From: Deltaproteobacteria bacterium
GTDB lineage: Bacteria; Desulfobacterota; BSN033; UBA1163
DNA length: 64,000 nucleotides
Direction: 5' to 3'
Assembly (NCBI GenBank): GCA_016875195.1
Contig: VGRY01000010.1
Coordinates: 1 to 64,000 of the forward strand
Below, in pieces: positions 51,218 to 62,220 of the stretch (its first letter is position 1; the number at the start of each line of letters is the position of its first letter). The position numbers and the translations under genes are program-made. A model generated the notes under the pieces. It ran no database searches. It was not told where the DNA came from and saw only the letters and a list, made by a program, of their open reading frames with translations.

Positions 51218-53887
51218 ATGGTTTCAAAAATCTTGGACAAATCTTATGACCCCCACCAGGTGGAGGAGAAATGGTATCGTTTCTGGATGGAGCGAAATTA
51301 CTTCCGGGCGGATGAAGCCTCAAATCGTCCGGTCTACTCTATTGTTATCCCGCCTCCGAATGTCACCGGTGTCCTCCATATCGGACACGCCCTGAATAAT
51401 ACCCTCCAAGATATTCTCATACGATATAAAAGAATGGATGGCTATAGTACCCTCTGGATGCCAGGAACGGATCACGCTGGCATTGCCACCCAGAATGTAG
51501 TGGAACGACAGCTCATGGAAGAGGGGCTCGATCGTCATACCCTGGGAAGGGATAAATTTATTGAACGCGTCTGGAAGTGGAAGGAGCAATCAGGCGGGAC
51601 GATTATCAACCAGTTGAAGAAATTGGGGGCCTCCTGTGACTGGTCGAGGGAACGCTTTACCATGGACAAGGGCCTCTCTGAAGCGGTCAGAGAAGTTTTC
51701 ATCCGCCTGTACCAGGAGGGACTGATTTACCGAAGCCATTATATCATCAACTGGTGCCCGAGATGCCAGACCGCCCTCTCTGATCTAGAAGTAGAACATT
51801 ATGAGCTTTCAGGGAAACTTTATCATCTCCGGTATCCCTTTATAGAAGGAAACCGTTTTGTGGTTGTTGCCACCACACGACCGGAGACGATGCTGGGCGA
51901 TACCGCTGTTGCGGTCAACCCGGAAGATGATCGGTATCAGGGGGATATTGGAAGAAAGGTGAAACTTCCGGTCATCGGCAGGGAGATCCCGGTGATCGGT
52001 GATCCATATGTGGATATGGAGTTCGGAACAGGCTGTCTCAAGATCACCCCTGCCCATGATTTTAATGATTTTGAGATCGGATTGAAGCATGGGCTTGAAC
52101 AGGTCAAGGTCATCGATGAGGAAGGCAGGATGAATATGAATGCCGGTCCTTATCAGGGGATGGATCGTTTCGATTGCCGTGAGAAAATCGTTGAAGGTTT
52201 TATTCGTGAAGGGATCCTGCTCAAAACAGAGGATTATCATCACAAGGTAGGCCACTGTTATCGCTGCAAGACGATTGTCGAGCCAAATCTCTCCCTCCAG
52301 TGGTTTGTCCGTGCTAAACCCCTGGCGCAAACAGCCATCGAGGCCGTGCGGACAGGTCGCACACGGATTGTCCCCGAGCTCTGGGAGAAGACCTACTATG
52401 AGTGGATGGAGAATATTAAAGACTGGTGCATCTCCCGTCAGATCTGGTGGGGCCATCGTATTCCAGCCTGGTATTGTGAGGCATGCGGCGAGGTCATCGT
52501 AGCCAAAGAGGATCCCCGGTCCTGTTCCAAGTGCGGATCCGATAAGTTAAAACAGGAGACCGATGTTCTGGATACATGGTTCAGTTCTGCACTGTGGCCT
52601 TTCTCCACCATGGGATGGCCTGAAAAGACGCCGGAGTTAAAAGTTTTTTATCCTACCTCTGTTCTGGTGACGGGTTTCGACATCCTCTTCTTCTGGGTGG
52701 CCAGGATGATGATGATGGGGCTCAAATTTATGGGGGATGTCCCCTTTAAAGATGTTTACATCCACGGGTTGGTTAGAGATGAGAAAGGAGAGAAGTATTC
52801 GAAGACCCGGGGGAATGTGGTCGACCCGCTCGAGCTGATTGGACGTTTTGGAGCGGATGCCCTGCGTTTTACTCTTTCTGCATTGACCATGCCCGGCAGT
52901 GATTTGAAGCTCTCGGAGTCGCGGACCGAAGGTTACCGCCACTTTGCCAATAAGATATGGAACGCATCCCGCTTTGCCTTGATGAATCTTGAACCATTTA
53001 ACGCTGATGGGATGACTGAAACGCACTCCCCAGAGGAGTTGAGCCTTCCGGACCAATGGATTCGGGGGAGATTGAACGAGACGATCCGGTCTGTTCGGAA
53101 AGCTCTGGATGAGTATAAGTTTAATGAGGCCTGTCATGTCCTTTACCAGTTCATCTGGCATGAATTCTGTGACTGGTATCTGGAGATGACCAAACTCTAT
53201 CTCTACAGGGAAGGGGATAAGAAGAGACAGGCCCTCACACGACAAACGCTTTCAGAAGTGCTAGATGTCATTCTGCGGTTGCTTCACCCCTTCATGCCGT
53301 TTATCACCGAAGAAATCTGGCAACAACTCCCGCAACGAAAAGGGGATGTATCGATCATGGTTGCCGAATTTCCCAAACCCGACCGGCGCTTCGACGATCA
53401 AAAGATAGAGGATGAAATGGCATGGACCATCGAAGTGGTCAATGGGCTTCGAAACATCCGGGGGGAGATGAACCTCCCGCCCTCGGAACAGATCTCTGTC
53501 CATATCCGCACAAAGGGTGAGGAGGCAAAGGAGCAGCTTCGGAAGCAAGAGCCCTTTATTCAATTTCTTGCATCGGTGAAAGAATTGAAGATTGGACAGC
53601 ATATTGAAAAACCTCATTACAGTGCCTATGCGGTTGTACGGGATGTTGAGGTTTTTGTCCCCATGGATCGTGCACGGATGGAAGAGGAAGCCAAAAGACT
53701 TCAGAAGGAAATCCTGAAGATTGAGAAAGAGAGCGCCTTTGTGATGAAGAAACTATCGAATGAACAGTTCCTTTCGAAGGCTCCTCCGGAAGTCATTCAG
53801 GAAGTGAAGGAGAAGGCCGAGGGGTTTTCATCTCAACGCCAGAAGCTGGAAGAGAGTCTGGGAAAAATCAGAGAAATGCTGACGTAG
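51218..53887 (+). CDS. valS: Valine--tRNA ligase
   Basis: PPPNVTGVLHIGHALNNTLQDILIRYKRMDGYSTLWMPGTDHAGIATQ...KYSKTRGNVVDPLELIGRFGADALRFTL. Confidence 0.98.
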   Translation: MVSKILDKSYDPHQVEEKWYRFWMERNYFRADEASNRPVYSIVIPPPNVTGVLHIGHALNNTLQDILIRYKRMDGYSTLWMPGTDHAGIATQNVVERQLMEEGLDRHTLGRDKFIERVWKWKEQSGGTIINQLKKLGASCDWSRERFTMDKGLSEAVREVFIRLYQEGLIYRSHYIINWCPRCQTALSDLEVEHYELSGKLYHLRYPFIEGNRFVVVATTRPETMLGDTAVAVNPEDDRYQGDIGRKVKLPVIGREIPVIGDPYVDMEFGTGCLKITPAHDFNDFEIGLKHGLEQVKVIDEEGRMNMNAGPYQGMDRFDCREKIVEGFIREGILLKTEDYHHKVGHCYRCKTIVEPNLSLQWFVRAKPLAQTAIEAVRTGRTRIVPELWEKTYYEWMENIKDWCISRQIWWGHRIPAWYCEACGEVIVAKEDPRSCSKCGSDKLKQETDVLDTWFSSALWPFSTMGWPEKTPELKVFYPTSVLVTGFDILFFWVARMMMMGLKFMGDVPFKDVYIHGLVRDEKGEKYSKTRGNVVDPLELIGRFGADALRFTLSALTMPGSDLKLSESRTEGYRHFANKIWNASRFALMNLEPFNADGMTETHSPEELSLPDQWIRGRLNETIRSVRKALDEYKFNEACHVLYQFIWHEFCDWYLEMTKLYLYREGDKKRQALTRQTLSEVLDVILRLLHPFMPFITEEIWQQLPQRKGDVSIMVAEFPKPDRRFDDQKIEDEMAWTIEVVNGLRNIRGEMNLPPSEQISVHIRTKGEEAKEQLRKQEPFIQFLASVKELKIGQHIEKPHYSAYAVVRDVEVFVPMDRARMEEEAKRLQKEILKIEKESAFVMKKLSNEQFLSKAPPEVIQEVKEKAEGFSSQRQKLEESLGKIREMLT

Positions 53888-54012
53888 GAGAAATTCGAAG
53901 CATGAAATCCGAATTTCGAAACAATATCAAATTACCAAATTTAGAATGGCTCCCAACAAAAGAGTTTAGAAAATTTGTACCAATTAAGTGTTAAGAAATT
54001 TCGAATTTACAA
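53888..54012. repeat. CGAATTTCGAA-type degenerate word array
   Basis: gaaattcgaagcatgaaatccgaatttcgaaacaat ... gaaatttcgaattt. Confidence 0.65.
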
Positions 54013-54070
54013 GTTCCCCTGATGATGCTATGTTGGGGAAGAGGAATTAACCTTATTGGGGCATCAAACC

Positions 54071-54349
54071 ATGAAGATGGACATTGAAAAAGTAGCGAAG
54101 CTGGCCCGCCTTGAATTATCCGAGGAAGAGAAGGGGACCTTTGGAGAACAATTGGAGCAGATCCTCACCTATATGGAACAGCTCAACCGTCTCGATACCA
54201 CAGGCGTGGAACCTACTTCCCACGCCATTCCCATGGTGAATGTTTTCAGGGAAGACGAGGCCAAACCCTCGTTTCCAAAGGAGGAAGTCCTGGGCATTTC
54301 ACCCGATCAGGAAGATGACCATTTTAAAGTACCGAGGATTATTGAATAA
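54071..54349 (+). CDS. gatC: Asp-tRNA(Asn)/Glu-tRNA(Gln) amidotransferase subunit C
   Basis: MDIEKVAKLARLELSEEEKGTFGEQLEQILTYMEQLNRLDTTGVEPTSHAIPMVNVFREDE. Confidence 0.95.
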   Translation: MKMDIEKVAKLARLELSEEEKGTFGEQLEQILTYMEQLNRLDTTGVEPTSHAIPMVNVFREDEAKPSFPKEEVLGISPDQEDDHFKVPRIIE

Positions 54350-54394
54350 GGCAAAAATCCGAAGCACGAAATTCGAATTTCGAATTTAGTTATT

Positions 54395-55858
54395 ATGGCT
54401 ATCCACGAACTAACTATCCACCAGCTACATGACCTTCTTGTGAAGAAAGAGGTGACTTCAAAAGAAGCGACCGCGGCCCTCTACCGGAGAATTGGAGAGG
54501 TGGATGGGAAAGTCAAAGCCTATCTCATGCTGACCGAGGAGGAGGCATTTCGTCAGGCAAACGAAGTGGACCGGAAGATCACCAAAGGGGAGGGGATAGG
54601 AGACCTCGCAGGCATTCCTATTGGTCTTAAAGATATCCTTTGTACAAAAGGATTCCGTACGACCTGCGGTTCGAAGATATTAGGAAATTATGTTCCCTTT
54701 TATGATGGAACCGTCATCAAAAAATTGAAAGAAAGAGAGGCTATTTTTCTCGGAAAGTTGAACATGGATGAGTTTGCCATGGGATCTTCCACGGAGAATT
54801 CGGGATTTCATACCACACGAAATCCGTGGGACTTGGCCCGGATTCCAGGGGGATCGAGCGGTGGATCTGCTGCTGCTGTATCAGCGGATGAGTGCATCGC
54901 TGCCCTTGGCACAGATACAGGGGGGTCAATCAGGCAACCTGCATCCTGTTGCGGCGTGGTTGGCTTAAAGCCAACCTACGGCAGGGTATCAAGATATGGG
55001 CTGGTTGCCTTTGCATCTTCCTTGGATCAGATCGGTCCCATCACTAAAGATGTGGAAGATTGCGCCATCTTGCTCAATGGAATCAGTGGCTATGACCCCT
55101 CAGATTCTACATCGGTCAATATCGAAGTCCCTGATTATAAGCAATTTCTAACCAACAACGTGAAAGGAGTTAGGGTTGGGATTCCGGATGAATATTTCAT
55201 CAAAGGGATGGACCCGGATGTAGAAAAGTCGGTCAGGGAAGCGATCGATCTCTTAAGAAAATTGGGGACCGAGGTGAAAAAGATTTCGCTCCCCCATACC
55301 CCCTATGCGGTGGCCATCTATTATATCATCTGCACAGCCGAAGCCAGTTCGAATCTGGCCAGGTACGATGGGGTTAAATACGGCTTCCGTTCCAGTCGGT
55401 ATGAAGACCTGATTGAGATGTATGGTCGGACCCGTGCAGAAGGTTTTGGCAAAGAGGTGAAGCGAAGGATCATTTTAGGGACCTATGTCCTGTCAGCCGG
55501 ATATTATGACGCTTACTACCGAAAGGCTTCACAGGTTAGAACCCTGATGCGAAACGACTTTGAAGGGGCCTTTAAAGAAGTGGATGTGATTGTGACTCCC
55601 ACGGCGCCAACGCCTGCTTTCCGGATTGGAGAAAGGGTGGGAAATCCGCTTCAGATGTACCTTTCCGATATTTTAACGATTCCGGTCAACCTGACCGGAA
55701 TACCCGCCATCTCTTTACCCTGCGGATTCAGCTCGGAGGGGCTGCCCATTGGCCTTCAGATCATAGGTAAACATTTCGATGAAGGAAAAATTTTGCAGGT
55801 AGCCTTTGCCTTTGAGCAGAATACGGATTTTCATCTTAAAAAACCAACCCTCATCTAA
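54395..55858 (+). CDS. gatA: Asp-tRNA(Asn)/Glu-tRNA(Gln) amidotransferase subunit A
   Basis: [26 protein letters not shown]...[61 protein letters not shown]. Confidence 0.98.
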   Translation: MAIHELTIHQLHDLLVKKEVTSKEATAALYRRIGEVDGKVKAYLMLTEEEAFRQANEVDRKITKGEGIGDLAGIPIGLKDILCTKGFRTTCGSKILGNYVPFYDGTVIKKLKEREAIFLGKLNMDEFAMGSSTENSGFHTTRNPWDLARIPGGSSGGSAAAVSADECIAALGTDTGGSIRQPASCCGVVGLKPTYGRVSRYGLVAFASSLDQIGPITKDVEDCAILLNGISGYDPSDSTSVNIEVPDYKQFLTNNVKGVRVGIPDEYFIKGMDPDVEKSVREAIDLLRKLGTEVKKISLPHTPYAVAIYYIICTAEASSNLARYDGVKYGFRSSRYEDLIEMYGRTRAEGFGKEVKRRIILGTYVLSAGYYDAYYRKASQVRTLMRNDFEGAFKEVDVIVTPTAPTPAFRIGERVGNPLQMYLSDILTIPVNLTGIPAISLPCGFSSEGLPIGLQIIGKHFDEGKILQVAFAFEQNTDFHLKKPTLI

Positions 55859-55903
55859 ATTCCAATTACCAAATTCCAAATCCCCAATGAATTCCAATTA
55901 CCA

Positions 55904-56006
55904 ATAGCGCCCCCCAACCCCCTCTGTTGGAAATAACCCCACCTTCACCTCCCCTTATTTTAAGGGGATGAAGGGAGGGGTTAAGAGGATGAAGGCAGGG
56001 GTTTGA
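55904..56006. repeat. CCCCACCTNCACCTCCCCTTA/TTAAGGGGATGAAGGGAGGGG hairpin repeat
   Basis: Same family as 8808-8866, 16396-16450 and 56402-56456. Confidence 0.75.
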
Positions 56007-56021
56007 AATTTGGTGCGTTTT

Positions 56022-56342
56022 TTATTGGGTCATTTCCGAGAGCCATTTGAGGTAGGAAGAGGAGCCTTCAATAATGGGGAGAGCGATGATTTCAGGAACG
56101 GAGTAGGAATGGAGAGACTTCACCTTCTTCTCTAAATCATCAAATTTGTTCTTCTGTGTCTTGATGACAAGAAGCCACTCCTTTTCATCCCATATTTTCC
56201 CTTCCCAGCGATAGATGGAACAAATTGGAGAGATGAGGTTGACACAAGCGGCCAGTTGCCCTTCCACAAGGGCGTTTGCAATTTTCAATGCCTCTTCTTC
56301 AGATCCACAGGTCACAAGAACGATGATTGGTTGGAGTTCCAT
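56022..56342 (-). CDS. cutA: CutA family divalent-cation tolerance protein
   Basis: IIVLVTCGSEEEALKIANALVEGQLAACVNLISPICSIYRWEGKIWDEKEWLLVIKTQKNKFDDLEKKVKSLHSYSVPEIIALPI. Confidence 0.93.
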   Translation of the reverse strand: MELQPIIVLVTCGSEEEALKIANALVEGQLAACVNLISPICSIYRWEGKIWDEKEWLLVIKTQKNKFDDLEKKVKSLHSYSVPEIIALPIIEGSSSYLKWLSEMTQ

Positions 56343-56513
56343 CTTTATCTATAATAATGTGGCGGTAAGGATTATCGCTATACCCTTATAAATTCCAATC
56401 ACCCTTTAACGCCCCCCAGCCCCCTCTTAAATTAAGAGGGGGAGAGGGGGAGTTATTCTTTCCAGTATTGGTGTTTGGTGCTTGGAATTTGGTTATGGGT
56501 TCACCATTCCCCT

Positions 56514-57548
56514 CTATCCCAAAACCTTCTTAAATGCCATAAGAGCGGTCTCTATTTCTTCCTCATTCACATCCAGATGCGTAACCAGACGAATTTGTGT
56601 TTTTCCGAAGGGATGGATGAGGACATTGAGGCCCTTCATGGTTTCTGTGATCTGATGTGCGGTTTTTCCGGTCTCAGTTACGTCGAATATGACAATATTG
56701 GTTTCCACATGCTTTGGCTCAATGGAAACACCTCTCAGCTCTTTCAAACCGACTCCCAGTCGTTTTGCGTTCTTATGGTCTTCCTTGAGGCGATCCAGGT
56801 GATGATCCAGGGCATAAAGGCCGGCAGAGGCAATGATTCCAGCCTGACGCATCCCTCCTCCAAACATTTTTCTGAAACGGTGCACACGGTCAATAAAGAC
56901 CTTGGAGCCAACGACAAGAGATCCGATAGGGGCTCCTAATCCTTTCGAGAGGCATACCGAGACCGAGTCAGCCCATTGAGCATAATCATTGAGTCCGATT
57001 CCTGTGGCAACGGAAGCATTCCAGAGTCTGGCCCCATCGAGATGGACGAGAAGATTTTTTGATTTTGCCAACTTGGAGATTTCTGCGATCTTATCCATTG
57101 GGTAAATGGCCCCCCCGCCTCGATTATGAGTGTTCTCGAGACAGACCAACCGGCTGACAGGAAAGTGATGATCATTCGGCCGGATCGCATCTTCGATTTG
57201 GGAAGCATCGAGAATGCCCCGCACACCCTTGAGACAGTGAAACTGGATTGCGGAAAGGACTGCTCCTCCTCCCCCTTCAAAGTTATAGGGATGGGAGGTA
57301 GATTCAATCATCACCTCATCACCCGGTTGGGTGTGGGATTTAATCGCTAATTGGTTGGCCATCGTTCCCGAAGGAACAAAGATGGCCGCTTCTTTTCCGA
57401 GCAAATGGGCCACTTTTTCCTGGAGCGCGTTGACCGTAGGGTCTTCACCGAAAACATCATCTCCCACCTCTGCCTCTGCCATCACCTTTCTCATGACAGG
57501 AGTAGGTCGTGTGACTGTATCACTCCTGAGATCAATCCATTTTTTCAT
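56514..57548 (-). CDS. ltaE: Low-specificity L-threonine aldolase
   Basis: [65 protein letters not shown]...[16 protein letters not shown]...[23 protein letters not shown]. Confidence 0.95.
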   Translation of the reverse strand: MKKWIDLRSDTVTRPTPVMRKVMAEAEVGDDVFGEDPTVNALQEKVAHLLGKEAAIFVPSGTMANQLAIKSHTQPGDEVMIESTSHPYNFEGGGGAVLSAIQFHCLKGVRGILDASQIEDAIRPNDHHFPVSRLVCLENTHNRGGGAIYPMDKIAEISKLAKSKNLLVHLDGARLWNASVATGIGLNDYAQWADSVSVCLSKGLGAPIGSLVVGSKVFIDRVHRFRKMFGGGMRQAGIIASAGLYALDHHLDRLKEDHKNAKRLGVGLKELRGVSIEPKHVETNIVIFDVTETGKTAHQITETMKGLNVLIHPFGKTQIRLVTHLDVNEEEIETALMAFKKVLG

Positions 57549-57597
57549 CTTTCATCTCCACAATAATTAGGCGGCGATACCCAAAGGTGCCTTACGG

Positions 57598-58191
57598 TTA
57601 TTTTTTCTTTTTTGCGGGTTTGGGTTTAGCGGTTGGAGTAGCCATCTGTTTGAACGCAGCTCCCCATTTTTCAATGAGGGCTTTTAACTCATCCAGCTTC
57701 GCTTTGGCTTCGGCAGGCGCTGAGGCGATCATCTCTTTTGCTTTTATTAACCCTTCATTGATCGCCTTGGTATCAGCCGCCCAGTCCTGTTTCTTCTCTT
57801 TCAGCTTTTTTCCCATTTTGCTGGCGGTGACGCGTAATTTTTTCCAATCTTCCTGAATGAGCTTCATGGCTGTATTCGCCTGCTCGGCGACCGCCTTCTT
57901 TCCAGCCTCAACGCCTGCAGCGGCCTTTTCAAATGCAGCTTTGGCGTCGATATAAGCCTGTTTTGCTTCATTGTACTTCTTCTCTTTCATCTGGGATTCC
58001 GCAGTATCCCATGCCTTTCTGGCAGCATCCATGTCGGCAAGGCTATATTTTTCTGCTCCGGCTGAGAGGGCAGCCTCCATTGCCTGTTTAGCCGCTTCTT
58101 TCTCCGCTTCGGGTGGTTTTGCGCAACCTGCCCATACCATTCCCAGTGTTAGAATCAGGGTAATAACCGCTAATAATTTGATGGTTCTCAT
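57598..58191 (-). CDS. Alanine/lysine-rich lipoprotein (DUF4398-like)
   Basis: Lipobox LGMVWAGC; helical AAA/EEK-rich repeats; start at MRTIKLLA. Confidence 0.75.
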   Translation of the reverse strand: MRTIKLLAVITLILTLGMVWAGCAKPPEAEKEAAKQAMEAALSAGAEKYSLADMDAARKAWDTAESQMKEKKYNEAKQAYIDAKAAFEKAAAGVEAGKKAVAEQANTAMKLIQEDWKKLRVTASKMGKKLKEKKQDWAADTKAINEGLIKAKEMIASAPAEAKAKLDELKALIEKWGAAFKQMATPTAKPKPAKKKK

Positions 58192-58402
58192 AAAACAGTC
58201 CCCCCCTAAATGATTTTTAATAGAAACTATAATCCAAGTATTTTCGGATAGCAATAGGAGCGGCGACGAGAGGAACCTGCCCTCCGGGTTTGGGTTTTCC
58301 ATAGAGATTTCCATCATGGGACAAGGGATGTTTACGGTCAAATGGCTTGCTTTTGATAGAACGATGAGATATCTTTATGGGCAAGGAGGTTGGGTTCGAT
58401 TC

Positions 58403-59659
58403 ATGTCAAAAGGGTCGATCCTGCTTTTTACCTTTTTCCTCTTTCTTTTTGGGTGCTCAACCAAAACGACGGTCCAACCCGTCTCTTCCCCTCCTTCCAT
58501 AGAGCCTGTTTATGGTCTGGATGACTATCTCTCCGGGATTCCTGTGGAGGAAAAAATTATAGAGGAGAAGGTTGAAACGGTGGAGATAAAAGAGGAAGAA
58601 AAGAAGGAGGAGGAGGAGAAAAAGGAGGAACAAATAATTAAGAAAGAAGATGTGGTTCATCTCACACCCGCTCCCATACCTACCATAGAACCTTTAGCGC
58701 TTCCTGACATCACTGTCTCCAACCTATTTCTCAAGCAAAAGAGAAAATTGGTTGCCACCCTCACCAATATCGGGACAGCCCCATTTCCTACCGAAAACGG
58801 GGAATTGATCCTGCATGTAGATGGTCGATTTGAGAAACGGTATGAGCTGAAAAGCCTTTCCGATAAGGCTCTCCTTCAACCCCAACAGAGCATTATCCTG
58901 CTAACGCCTTTTTCCATTTTTGGAAAACATGAGGTGGAGGCCCGGGTGAATACTTCCCCTGATCTCAGGGAATTGGATAAGGAGAATAACCAGTTAAAGA
59001 AAGTCCTTGAAGGCCTTGCCATCGGTCCCGACATTGTGATCAAGGATTTTGATTTGACAGAGGATCTGGAACTGAATATCATCCTCTCCAATGCAGGAGA
59101 GGCGGACCTCCGTAAGGGAGTCATTTTCCGGGTTCAGATTTTTTTGAATGACCGGAGGATTTCAGATTTTGAACATTTTATTTCAGAGGAACTAAAAGCC
59201 TATTCTAAGAACCAGTACACTCTTGAGCCACCCTATCGGGTTGGCCTGAAGGGGGTTTCCAAGATAAAAGTTTCCATTACCCCAAAACTTCGTCCGGATG
59301 ACATCCGATTGGAGAATAATATTCTCGAAAGAAGGTTCGTTATCTTTCCCTTTCAGCTTGGAGCACAGGGAAGGGAACAATTCTCGTTTTTTGCCCCTTT
59401 CTTCCCCCCAAAGGAGGAAGAACTTTCTGAGAAAATAAAACTGGAAGTGAGATGGGAAGGGACGGACACCCCGCTGAAAGTGTCTTTCGGGGAATCGGAA
59501 AATGTTAAGGGACTTCCGGACGTTTCAGGGAAGAGTCCATTGAGAGTCGAATTACCTTTTTCCACGGGAGAAACTCAGAAAGAGAGGCTTTGGAAAATCT
59601 CCGTGACCAACCCTGTTGAAAGTAGAGTGGAAGGGCGTCTGATCATACAACATCCATAA
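58403..59659 (+). CDS. Lipoprotein with CARDB-like beta domains
   Basis: Lipobox FFLFLFGCS; EK-rich linker; repeated PDITVSNLFLKQKRKLVATLTNIGTAPFP and PDIVIKDFDLTEDLELNIILSNAGEADL. Confidence 0.75.
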   Translation: MSKGSILLFTFFLFLFGCSTKTTVQPVSSPPSIEPVYGLDDYLSGIPVEEKIIEEKVETVEIKEEEKKEEEEKKEEQIIKKEDVVHLTPAPIPTIEPLALPDITVSNLFLKQKRKLVATLTNIGTAPFPTENGELILHVDGRFEKRYELKSLSDKALLQPQQSIILLTPFSIFGKHEVEARVNTSPDLRELDKENNQLKKVLEGLAIGPDIVIKDFDLTEDLELNIILSNAGEADLRKGVIFRVQIFLNDRRISDFEHFISEELKAYSKNQYTLEPPYRVGLKGVSKIKVSITPKLRPDDIRLENNILERRFVIFPFQLGAQGREQFSFFAPFFPPKEEELSEKIKLEVRWEGTDTPLKVSFGESENVKGLPDVSGKSPLRVELPFSTGETQKERLWKISVTNPVESRVEGRLIIQHP

Positions 59660-59725
59660 TCCGGCGGGGATGGAAGCTAACGTCCCTTAGGAATAAGGTT
59701 GTGCCTAAGATGATATGGGTCTAGG

Positions 59726-59960
59726 GAATTTAAATCCGAAGCACGAAATCCAAAATTCGAAACAATCTCAAATGACCCAATATCAAATGTTCAAAACAAA
59801 AAAGTTTAATCCGAATTTTGAACATTCGAATTTGTCCTTCGACAAGCTCAGGATGGTGAGCAAAGTCGAACCATTTCGGATTTCGATATTCGAATTTCGA
59901 ATTTTTTCAGCTGAAAAAGCCAATTTGGTTCCAACTATACCAGGTTGAATTTTTAAAGTT
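59726..59960. repeat. CGAATTTCGAA word array with an embedded TCCTTCGACAAGCTCAGGATGGTGAGC element
   Basis: aatccgaagcacgaaatccaaaattcgaaac ... gtccttcgacaagctcaggatggtgagc ... tttcggatttcgatattcgaatttcgaat. Confidence 0.75.
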
Positions 59961-59984
59961 GAAAAATCCGAATGGGGAGCAGGC

Positions 59985-61130
59985 ATGGAAGGAATCTATA
60001 TTCTCCTGGGAGCGGTCGTCGTACTGGCTGTCATTTTTTTTCTCCTGATGGAGCAGCGGTTGCGGAAGATCACCGAAGAAGTGACCAAGGCTCAATCCTC
60101 ACAGGCCGTATGGGCATTGATTCAACAGCAGATCGAAAAGGTGAGAGAACAGGTGAACGAAGGTCTTGCCAGAAACATCTCCCAGATCTCCCAGCAGCAG
60201 GATTCGATCAACGCCCAGTTAAGGGGGATTACGGACCAGGTGAACAAGCAACTTCAAAGCTCAAGCGGAGAGATCAACAAACGGCTGGACAATGCCGCCC
60301 GAGTCATCGGGGATGTTCAGAAAAATATCGGAGAACTCTCAGAATCGAGCAGACGCATCTTTGAGGTTGGGAAAGACATTGCTACCCTTCAAGAGATTCT
60401 TCAGCCTCCGAAGTTGAGAGGAGGATTGGGAGAACAGTTTTTGGGGGAACTCTTATCCCAGATTCTTCCACCAGCGTTCTTTACCCTGCAATACCCGTTT
60501 TCGAGTGGAGAGAGGGTGGATGCTGTGGTAAGACTCGGAGAGAGACTTGTTCCGATCGATTCCAAGTTTCCCCTCGATAATTTCAAACGGATCATCGAAT
60601 GCAAAACCGAAGAAGAGAAAAAGGCCTTTCAGAAAACCTTTTCGAGGGATGTGAAAAAACATATTGACGACATCGCAAGCAAATATATTCTCCCCCAGGA
60701 AGGGACTTACGACTTTGCCCTTCTCTATATCCCCGCGGAAAATGTCTATTATGAAACCATCACCAAAGATGAGGCGTTCGGAGAGGAAAAGGGGATTTTA
60801 AATTATGCATTGAAAAAGAAGGTCATCCCGGTGTCGCCCAATTCCTTTTTTGCCTACCTTCAGGTGATCGTCCTCGGGCTCAGGGGGTTGAAGATCGAAA
60901 AGGATGCGCATCGCATTCTGGATTCGCTTTCGGGTCTGAATAAGGAACTGGAGACTTTTCAGGGAGAGTTTCAATTGGTTGGAAAACATATCTCCAATGC
61001 AATGAATAAGTATGAAGATGCAAGAAGACGTCTGGATAAATTCAGCTTCAAATTTGAACAGATCGAAAGCCAGCCTGACTTGCCACTGTCTGAAATAGGG
61101 AATGAACCTAAAAACGAGAAGATAGGATGA
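59985..61130 (+). CDS. rmuC: DNA recombination protein RmuC
   Basis: LQEILQPPKLRGGLGEQFLGELLSQILPPAFFTLQYPFSSGERVDAVVRLGERLVPIDSKFPLDNFKRI...YDFALLYIPAENVYYE. Confidence 0.94.
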   Translation: MEGIYILLGAVVVLAVIFFLLMEQRLRKITEEVTKAQSSQAVWALIQQQIEKVREQVNEGLARNISQISQQQDSINAQLRGITDQVNKQLQSSSGEINKRLDNAARVIGDVQKNIGELSESSRRIFEVGKDIATLQEILQPPKLRGGLGEQFLGELLSQILPPAFFTLQYPFSSGERVDAVVRLGERLVPIDSKFPLDNFKRIIECKTEEEKKAFQKTFSRDVKKHIDDIASKYILPQEGTYDFALLYIPAENVYYETITKDEAFGEEKGILNYALKKKVIPVSPNSFFAYLQVIVLGLRGLKIEKDAHRILDSLSGLNKELETFQGEFQLVGKHISNAMNKYEDARRRLDKFSFKFEQIESQPDLPLSEIGNEPKNEKIG

Positions 61131-61768
61131 TTCCGACAAGAGGAGATTGTTTGCAATTGATGTTGAGATACGGAATGCTGGAAAACATCGTTGATCATAG
61201 CCTCGAAGTGGCCAGAGTGGCGCTTTTTCTTTCCGCTGAATTGAACAGAAGGGGTCAAAAAATCGACATGCCTCTGGTTGAAGCCTCAGCCCTGCTTCAC
61301 GACCTGACCAAAACGGAGTGCCTCAGGACAAAGGAAGATCACGCCCTGACTGGTTCGAGGCTTTTGAAGGAGATAGGATACGAAAGGATAGCGAATATTG
61401 TGGCAGAGCATATCCATTTATCCAAAGAGACGGATCCCTCCTGGATATCCGAAGAGGAAGTGGTCAATTACGCTGACAAACGCGTGCAACATGATCAGAT
61501 TGTCTCCTTAGAAGAGAGGTTCGAAGATCTGAAGAAACGGTATGGCAAGAGTGAAAGGGCTCTCCAATTATTAGAAGGTTTGAGAAAAGCGACCTTTGAT
61601 ATTGAAAGAAAAATCTTTTCCATCTTAGAAATTGACCCAGGCCATCTCCAATCTTATGTGCTGGATGCAGATCGCGGATGCCGGAGTGAATCACAAGAGA
61701 AGAATCTGTCCCCACAAAGCAAAATGGAAGGGGAGAACAGCGTCTTCTATCCCCGGGAAGAAGAATGA
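61127..61768 (+). CDS. HD domain (HDIG) phosphohydrolase
   Basis: NIVDHSLEVARVALFLSAELNRRGQKIDMPLVEASALLHDLTKTECLRTKEDHALTGSRLL. Confidence 0.88.
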   Translation: MIPTRGDCLQLMLRYGMLENIVDHSLEVARVALFLSAELNRRGQKIDMPLVEASALLHDLTKTECLRTKEDHALTGSRLLKEIGYERIANIVAEHIHLSKETDPSWISEEEVVNYADKRVQHDQIVSLEERFEDLKKRYGKSERALQLLEGLRKATFDIERKIFSILEIDPGHLQSYVLDADRGCRSESQEKNLSPQSKMEGENSVFYPREEE

Positions 61769-61797
61769 TTCATCCCGAATTTTTTTAATAAAAACAC

Positions 61798-61827
61798 TTG
61801 ACTTTTAAAATGGCCGTGATTTATGAT
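61798..61827 (+). promoter_or_regulatory. Sigma70-type promoter for the HU gene (TTGACT - 18 nt - TATGAT)
   Basis: Consensus-like boxes upstream of a strong RBS and the hup start. Confidence 0.55.
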
Positions 61828-61885
61828 GAGCATCGATTTCAATAAGGCCAAAATAACATTCCAGATCAAGGAGGAGGTGAGTTAG

Positions 61886-62158
61886 ATGACAAAAGCAGAT
61901 TTGGTAGCAGCGATTGGAAAAGATGCGAAGATTTCCAAAGCTTCGGCTGAAAAAGCCCTGAATGCCTTTGCGGCCAACGTGACGAAGGCTCTTAAAAAAG
62001 GAGACAGGATGGCTCTCCCTGGATTTGGGACTTTTTCTGTGTCAAAGAGAAAAGCGAGGGTAGGGAGAAACCCTCAGACAGGAAAGGAGATTAAAATTCC
62101 TGCTGCAAAGGTGGCTAAGTTCAAAGCAGGAAGCGCTCTAAAAAAAGCGGTAAAGTAA
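61886..62158 (+). CDS. HU family DNA-binding protein
   Basis: [90 protein letters not shown]. Confidence 0.97.
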   Translation: MTKADLVAAIGKDAKISKASAEKALNAFAANVTKALKKGDRMALPGFGTFSVSKRKARVGRNPQTGKEIKIPAAKVAKFKAGSALKKAVK

Positions 62159-62183
62159 TCTTAAACTATTATGATTTATTCTT

Positions 62184-62220
62184 AATAAAAAAGGGGAGAT
62201 GTTTCTCCCCTTTTTTATTA
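62184..62220 (+). terminator. Rho-independent terminator after the HU gene
   Basis: AAAAAAGGGGAGATGTTTCTCCCCTTTTTTATT. Confidence 0.88.
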
